Below are positions 9,301 through 12,111 of a stretch of 12,111 nt of DNA, piece by piece. The stretch's first letter is position 1; the number at the start of each line of letters is the position of its first letter. Both the position numbers and the translations under genes were made by a program. The notes under the pieces were generated by a model. The model was not told the origin of the DNA. It was given only the letters and a program-made list of their open reading frames with translations, and did no database searches. The DNA lies in the NCBI GenBank assembly GCA_017429205.1, contig JAFRPH010000009.1:1-12111 (forward strand). The letters run 5' to 3'. The stretch is from Bacteroidales bacterium. Lineage in GTDB: Bacteria > Bacteroidota > Bacteroidia > Bacteroidales > UBA932.

Positions 9301-9639
9301 GTCGTCCCGGCCGTTGGTGGCGGTGTAGGTGAGCCGTACGGGCTCGCCGCCCGTGGCCGGGATCAGATACACTTCGCGATTGCCGTCATATTCGCCCGTG
9401 AAGGCGATGCTCTTTCCGTCGGGGGAGTACCGGGCGAACATCTCGTAGCCGATGTGCGAGGTGAGCCGGCGGGCGACACCGCCCTGGACCGGGACGGTCC
9501 ACAGGTCGCCCGCATAGGAGAAGGCGACTTCGGTGCCGTTCGTGGCGGGGAAACGCAACAGGCGGGCCTCATCGGCACGCGCGGACACGCCCGCGGCAAG
9601 GGCCGCCGCCAGCGCAAGGATCGTAAAAGAATGCTTCAT
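6391..9639 (-). CDS. Secreted tricorn-family serine protease (beta-propeller, PDZ, S41 domain)
   Basis: This encodes 1082 residues, close to the 1071 of archaeal tricorn. Residues 1-22 (MKHSFTILALAAALAAGVSARA) are a signal peptide, placing it in the periplasm or outside, unlike cytosolic archaeal tricorn. Residues of about 25-545 are a WD40-like beta-propeller region with repeated YSPDGK / WSPDGK blades. A low-complexity Lys/Pro/Ala linker spans about 548-588, and a second propeller part leads into the protease. His746 (SGHAYV), Ser963-Asp964 (SASDGD) and Glu1022 (VENHGVDPDI) line up by motif with the tricorn catalytic set His746, Ser965-Asp966 and Glu1023, so the enzyme looks active. A PDZ-like domain (GLGVKEGDVITAIDGVSL) lies near residues 790-850. 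In the family these enzymes cut oligopeptides, probably as a hexamer; a role in periplasmic peptide processing is inference. It starts 58 bases after the M23 gene's stop, with its own -7 box in the gap. Confidence 0.94.
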   Translation of the reverse strand: MKHSFTILALAAALAAGVSARADEARLLRFPATNGTEVAFSYAGDLWTVPVQGGVARRLTSHIGYEMFARYSPDGKSIAFTGEYDGNREVYLIPATGGEPVRLTYTATNGRDDLGDRMGPNNIVMGWSPDGKKIVYRNRIGDGFPGKLWTVGPEGGMPAEIPLPEGGFCSYSPDGKKLAYNRVMREFRTWKYYRGGMADDVWVYDPKAGKVENITENVAQDIFPMWIGDEIFFASDRDMIMNLFVYNTKTKKTEKVTDFKEYDVKFPSTDGKTIVFENGGWLYRLDPKTRQATKISVTLASDDVYGRTERKAVAGNRTGMSLSPDGARMVVTARGEVFDVPVEAGVTRNISRTPGSNDRSAVWSPDGKWIAWIGDATGETEIYLYDAVKGGDPVQVTKGTDTYIRSLQWSPDSRHILYGDRKNRLVEVDPLAKTRRTVMENPEAEFRGVQYSPDSKWIAYTRPAKNEMNIIYLYNLAEGKEYPVTERWYNSGSPTFSTDGKYLIFTSDRDLNPQYSNIEWNYAYGDMSGVYMAMLAKDTPSPLIAKDPEVKVEADAPKETPKAEPAKGGKPAQAKADKPAGPKAVKIDPDGILDRIVKLPVNGRGFYSDGSKLWYSGGRGTRVFDFATGKDEDCVDARMTVRNGDKKAVFVKGHDLYVAAPGPKVGLKDKVSFDGLVATVDYSQEWPQLFDEVWRAFRDGYYLENMHGRDWKAVKAKYEVLIPYAKTRLDVNYVIGEMISEVASGHAYVTAPDDYPKPARIPMGLLGAELSKVKDGYRIDRILQGATYRPELRSPLQEPGLGVKEGDVITAIDGVSLKEVDNVYKLLVGKADVLTELTVGGKKVVVKPIADEYPLYHYEWILKNIKTVEEKSGGKVGYIYIPDMSREGLNEWARYYYPQLDKEALIIDDRENGGGNISPMIIERLQREVYRMTMRRGSTLTGTVPEGTHTGPKVLLINKYSASDGDLFPWSFKANNLGTVIGTRTWGGIVGISGSLPYMDGTDVRVPFFTNYDAKTGEWIVENHGVDPDILLDNDPIREQAGEDQQLLKAIEVALEQIKDRKPLPGIPAPRTFKDLGLEQLP

Positions 9640-9664
9640 ATCAAGTGTTTATGGTATTCTTCTA

Positions 9665-9672
9665 CAAACATA
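9665..9672 (-). promoter_or_regulatory. -7 promoter element (TATGTTTG) of the tricorn-family protease gene
   Basis: TATGTTTG on the - strand matches TAnnTTTG, is preceded by CG as in the other boxes here, and lies 25 bases before the ATG at 9639. It sits in the short gap after the M23 gene stop codon. No terminator is seen in the gap, so co-transcription from upstream is also possible. Confidence 0.55.
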
Positions 9673-9697
9673 CGAAAAATTAGGGACTTTCAGTCAC

Positions 9698-11281
9698 CTA
9701 ATCGCACCGGATTCCCTCGACCTGTCCCTTCTTGCGCTGCAAGTTCTCCAGGTCCAGCGTCCCGTTCAGGAACGAGGCGGGGTCCGTCAGGGCGTCGGAC
9801 CTGAGCCTCCCGGTGGACGGATCGACTGCGAAGGCGGCCATCAGGTCCAGGTGCTTGTTGGGGACTTCGGCGTCAAGGAAGGCGTTGCCCGTCTTGCCGG
9901 TGTAGCCGATCAGGTCTCCGGCGAAGACCCGGTCGCCCTTCGCGAAGGGCTTCCCGGTGCGGGGATTGACCGCGACCGGCGTCCCGTACCGCAGATGCGA
10001 ATACTGCAGGTACACCTTTCCGTCGTATCCCTTCACTTCGTTCCCGGTGACGATGACATTCCCGAAGGATTTCTCTTCGTACCGGTCCGGATGGTCTGTT
10101 TCCGTCCGGATGACGACCCCGGAATACATCGAATAGACCGGGGTCCCGGGTTTCGCGTACAGGTCGATGCCCCAGTGATACCGGGGCGTTTCGTCCTCGT
10201 AGTACCCCCGCAGCGCCTTGAAGGTGCCATTGACATAGCTCCCGCTGGCGGTGGCGGCGACGGACATCTTTTTCAGGGGGTTCGCGACGCCCCGCTCCAG
10301 GTCCACGCAAGGACCGGCGTCCTCGTACCAGGCGGTCGCCTGGATGTCGTGCGTCACTTTCCAGGGGAAGTATGGCCGCTTTTCGCCGGCGAAATCGCCC
10401 GTCCATCGGCCGAAATCCAAGGAATAGAACGTATGTCGGGGGAAGCCACCGAGGGTGGCCCAGCTTCCTGAACTGTACGTGCCGCATCCTTTCACGTCCA
10501 CATAGTCCGGCAGGTTCGTCGTGAGGCTGACGGTGTACTGGGGATGGGAGATGAGGAGTGCGCTCTTTTCCGCCCGGTCCGTCTCCGGCTTCTCGGCCAG
10601 GCAGACCGCGCTCTCCAGCTCCCAGCCGTCGGGATCGTCGCCCGCCCGGGTTCCCGCCGGCCGGTACAGTTTCAGGTAATGCAAGCCGCTTTTCCCGACA
10701 ATCTCCTTCTTGGGCACGAGGAAGGATTCCCTGAGGAGGCCGCCCCGGTAGCTCTCCACCCGGAAGACACCGCCTTCCGGCGTGGACAGGAGGACGGCGC
10801 CCGTGAAGCCGGGCATTTCCAGGTAGTCGAAATCCGGGTGGTTGGCAGCGTACTGCGCCTCGGCGACCATCGCGGCGACGAACCGGTGGCGGACGCCGTC
10901 CTGGAGGGTTTCGACATAGAACTTCCGGATGACGGTGGCGGCCCCGATGTCGGGCGCGAGGTCCGCGCCGTACTCGGCGAGCGAAGGTTCCCCGTCGGGC
11001 AGGAAGGGGATCTGGGTGAAAGTAATGTCTCCGAAGTGGAGCGTCCGGGCCTTCCCCGTGTCTAGGAGGGAGCCCAGTGTGACTGACTGGCTGTCCGTCC
11101 GTGTGCCGGACCCGGGCAGGAGGTTGTAGGAGGACAGGTTGCCGTAGAGCGGCACCTGGGTGGCGGGGATGCGGCGGTCCCGGACGGCGTCCGGCCCGCC
11201 GGCATCCGGGCCCGCCTCCTTGCCGCACGCGGCGACGAGGAGGAGGACGGCCGGAATCAAGAATCTTGTTGCAGTGCGCAT
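9698..11281 (-). CDS. Lipoprotein with InlB-like repeat domain and M23 (LytM-type) peptidase domain
   Basis: This encodes 527 residues. Residues 1-19 (MRTATRFLIPAVLLLVAAC) are a lipoprotein signal with lipobox VAAC and Cys19 as the lipidation site. Residues of about 20-240 are unassigned. Residues of about 243-320 (PQYTVSLTTNLPDYVDVKG..GTYSSGSWATL..WTGDF) resemble the divergent InlB B-repeat domain. Residues of about 365-490 are an M23 domain: HWGID (His369, Asp373), the glycine-rich region with YSHL (His429), and KHLDLM (His477, Asp479). The usual motif at the last site is HxH, whose second His is a zinc ligand; here it is Asp479. M23 enzymes cleave peptidoglycan cross-links or activate amidases in the envelope; activity here is uncertain. 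The ATG at 11281 is fixed by the lipoprotein signal. The nearest recognisable promoter is about 190 bases upstream, across a structured noncoding region. Confidence 0.88.
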   Translation of the reverse strand: MRTATRFLIPAVLLLVAACGKEAGPDAGGPDAVRDRRIPATQVPLYGNLSSYNLLPGSGTRTDSQSVTLGSLLDTGKARTLHFGDITFTQIPFLPDGEPSLAEYGADLAPDIGAATVIRKFYVETLQDGVRHRFVAAMVAEAQYAANHPDFDYLEMPGFTGAVLLSTPEGGVFRVESYRGGLLRESFLVPKKEIVGKSGLHYLKLYRPAGTRAGDDPDGWELESAVCLAEKPETDRAEKSALLISHPQYTVSLTTNLPDYVDVKGCGTYSSGSWATLGGFPRHTFYSLDFGRWTGDFAGEKRPYFPWKVTHDIQATAWYEDAGPCVDLERGVANPLKKMSVAATASGSYVNGTFKALRGYYEDETPRYHWGIDLYAKPGTPVYSMYSGVVIRTETDHPDRYEEKSFGNVIVTGNEVKGYDGKVYLQYSHLRYGTPVAVNPRTGKPFAKGDRVFAGDLIGYTGKTGNAFLDAEVPNKHLDLMAAFAVDPSTGRLRSDALTDPASFLNGTLDLENLQRKKGQVEGIRCD

Positions 11282-11295
11282 GACCAGGGTTTTAA

Positions 11296-11333
11296 GGAAA
11301 ACAAATCCGCGCAGCGGACCCTCCGCGGCGGAG
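11296..11333 (-). promoter_or_regulatory. Three overlapping alternative hairpins ahead of the M23 lipoprotein gene (attenuator-like)
   Basis: On the - strand three short stems overlap in series: CTCCG/CGGAG (11333-11329 with 11325-11321), GCGGA/TCCGC (11326-11322 with 11318-11314), and TCCGC/GCGGA (11318-11314 with 11310-11306). The first and third can form together, while the middle one excludes both. The third is followed by TTTGTTTTCC (11305-11296), like a weak intrinsic terminator. It ends 14 bases before the lipoprotein ATG. This 1-2-3 arrangement is what attenuators use, but each stem is only 5 bp in a GC-rich stretch, so chance is possible. Confidence 0.4.
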
Positions 11334-11338
11334 TTACG

Positions 11339-11468
11339 AAAAACCCGGAAAAGACTCGGGGGCGGGCGCTCTCCGGCCGGAGAGCCCCTGTGGCTCAGAC
11401 CCACAGGGTTCAGATGGGGGCGCCTGTAACCAAGGCTTGAACGCTATGTCCCGCACCCTTCGCAGTCT
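11339..11468 (-). ncRNA. Candidate structured RNA (four-helix junction), family unknown
   Basis: Read on the - strand, the region downstream of a good promoter folds on paper into a closed structure. P1a is AGACT (11468-11464) with AGTCT (11356-11352). P1b is 11458-11450 with 11366-11358, 8 of 9 pairs. P2 is TTCA (11441-11438) with TGAA (11412-11409), containing GCCT/AGGC (11436-11433 with 11425-11422). P3 is a perfect 8-bp stem CCCTGTGG/CCACAGGG (11408-11401 with 11393-11386). P4 is the 18-base palindrome at 11385-11368. P2, P3 and P4 abut without unpaired bases and P1b follows after one base. A T5 run at 11343-11339 follows a weak CCCG/CGGG hairpin that competes with P1. It could be an independent RNA of about 130 bases or a leader of the lipoprotein gene. 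I recognise no conserved core of a known riboswitch, 6S, SRP, RNase P or tmRNA. Confidence 0.55.
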
Positions 11469-11473
11469 GAGAG

Positions 11474-11503
11474 CAAAGATAGGAGATAAACCGGAAAAAC
11501 AAA
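11474..11503 (-). promoter_or_regulatory. Bacteroidetes-type promoter for the structured RNA / M23 lipoprotein transcript
   Basis: On the - strand, TTTG (11503-11500) and TATCTTTG (11481-11474) are separated by 18 bases, the same spacing as the promoter at 1200-1229. The predicted start is near 11470-11467, which coincides with the first base of the outer stem of the RNA fold. The -33 box lies inside the T-tract of the aldolase terminator. Confidence 0.7.
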
Positions 11504-11532
11504 AGAACGGCGCCCCGAAAAGGACGCCGTTC
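11495..11532 (-). terminator. Intrinsic terminator of the aldolase gene
   Basis: On the - strand an 11-bp stem (11532-11522 with 11515-11505, one G-T pair) with a 6-base loop is followed by TTTTGTTTTT (11504-11495). It begins 23 bases after the aldolase stop codon. Confidence 0.92.
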
Positions 11533-11555
11533 CTTGAACTTTTTCAGCCGGGGGA

Positions 11556-12111
11556 TTACTCGGCCTTGCCGTCGGAACCGAGGACGTTCACGATCTTGTG
11601 GATGTACATCTTCTTCATCTCCTCGCGGGCCGGCTTGAGGTACTGGCGGGGATCGAAGTGGCTCGGGTTCTCGGCCAGGTGCTTGCGGATGGCACCGGTC
11701 ATCGCCAGGCGGCTGTCAGAGTCGATGTTGATCTTGCAGACGGCGCTCTTGGCGGCCTCGCGGAGCTGCTCCTCGGGGATGCCGACCGCGTTCGGCAGGT
11801 TGCCGCCGTACTTGTTGCACATGTCGACATATTCCTGCGGGACGGAGGAAGAGCCGTGGAGGACGATCGGGAAGCCGGGGAGCTTCTTTTCGATCTCGTG
11901 GAGGACGTCGAAGGCGAGCGGCGGAGGGATCAGGCGGCCGGTCTTCGGGTCGCGGGTGCACTGCTCCGGGGTGAACTTGTAGGCGCCGTGGGAGGTGCCG
12001 ATGGAGATGGCGAGGGAGTCGCAGCCGGTGCGGGTGGCGAAGTCGATGACCTCTTCCGGCTTGGTGTAATGGGATTCCGCGGCGGAAACCTCATCCTCGA
12101 CACCGGCGAGC
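11556..12111 (-). CDS. fba: Class II fructose-1,6-bisphosphate aldolase, 5' truncated
   Basis: The frame is open from the window edge to a TAA at 11556, giving about 185 C-terminal residues. The enzyme interconverts fructose-1,6-bisphosphate with dihydroxyacetone phosphate and glyceraldehyde-3-phosphate in glycolysis and gluconeogenesis, using a divalent metal. Seen in order: EDEVSAAESHYTKPEEV, the active-site stretch SIGTSHGAYKF, the metal/phosphate-site motif IVLHGSSSVP, the substrate-binding loop KINIDSDSRLAMTGAIR, and the conserved C-terminal segment HFDPRQYLKPAREEMKKMY. These match class II (metal-dependent) and not class I (Schiff-base) aldolases. No frameshift is seen. The N-terminus, start and promoter lie beyond the window. 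A strong terminator follows, whose T-tract appears to double as the -33 box of the next promoter. Confidence 0.97.
   Translation of the reverse strand, partial: LAGVEDEVSAAESHYTKPEEVIDFATRTGCDSLAISIGTSHGAYKFTPEQCTRDPKTGRLIPPPLAFDVLHEIEKKLPGFPIVLHGSSSVPQEYVDMCNKYGGNLPNAVGIPEEQLREAAKSAVCKINIDSDSRLAMTGAIRKHLAENPSHFDPRQYLKPAREEMKKMYIHKIVNVLGSDGKAE

Noticed and set aside
8098..9804. + strand open frame of 568 codons opposite the tricorn gene, and a similar one at 6568-7845
   Set aside because: Both are antisense shadows, with repetitive Val/Gly/Asp/His composition produced by reverse reading of the propeller repeats.
11368..11385. The 18-base palindrome as an operator or attachment site
   Set aside because: It fits better as hairpin P4 of the RNA, since it abuts P3 and P1b exactly. 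No second copy or integrase gene is present.
11352..11468. 6S RNA identity for the structured region
   Set aside because: A local GGTTACAG resembles, from memory, the 3' part of E. coli 6S. However, it lies in the middle, the region is too short, and it folds as a branched junction instead of a long rod with a central bubble.
11352..11468. SAM-I type four-way-junction riboswitch, 5S rRNA or SRP RNA identity for the structured region
   Set aside because: The helix count (SAM-I) or length (5S) is similar, but the conserved core sequences I know for these classes are absent.

Overview
The window looks like chromosomal DNA from a high-GC member of the Bacteroidales (phylum Bacteroidota), probably a gut or rumen lineage. 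The basis is seen plus inferred. Several genes have the phylum's TAnnTTTG -7 promoter motif a short distance upstream. Shine-Dalgarno sequences are weak or absent. The protein families are typical of the group: a Gly-rich-tailed DnaK, a GxDLY/GDSL esterase, and a secreted tricorn-type protease with a Lys/Pro/Ala linker. I cannot name a genus. No phage, transposon, tRNA, rRNA or CRISPR is visible.

Layout on the + strand: the C-terminal two thirds of dnaK (1-1155), an intrinsic terminator fused to a promoter, then a small secreted coiled-coil protein (1253-1945). A secreted SGNH/GDSL esterase follows on the - strand (1949-3016), with its stop codon 3 bases from that of the coiled-coil gene. A 78-base divergent promoter region separates it from a copper-exporting P1B ATPase on the + strand (3095-5278). 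A bidirectional terminator (5281-5310) separates the ATPase from the - strand block.

The - strand block, read from high to low coordinates, is: the 3' part of class II fructose-bisphosphate aldolase (12111-11556), its terminator, a 274-base noncoding region, a lipoprotein with an InlB-like domain and an M23 peptidase domain (11281-9698), a tricorn-family protease (9639-6391), and tryptophanyl-tRNA synthetase (6319-5315). The genes do not form one pathway. They mix housekeeping functions (chaperone, glycolysis/gluconeogenesis, tRNA charging) with envelope functions (copper export, and exported hydrolases and proteases).

The most interesting part is the noncoding region at 11282-11481 on the - strand. 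It has a well-formed Bacteroidetes promoter. Downstream lies a sequence that folds on paper into a closed four-helix RNA, with three hairpins abutting almost without unpaired bases. It is followed by three mutually overlapping short hairpins, the last with a T-rich tail, just before the M23 lipoprotein start. I do not recognise it as a known RNA family. It could be an independent small RNA or a cis-acting leader (riboswitch or attenuator) for the lipoprotein gene. Other points worth a second look are the M23 domain's HxD in place of the HxH zinc motif, two promoters whose -33 box sits inside the preceding terminator's T-tract, and the atypical DnaK C-terminus.
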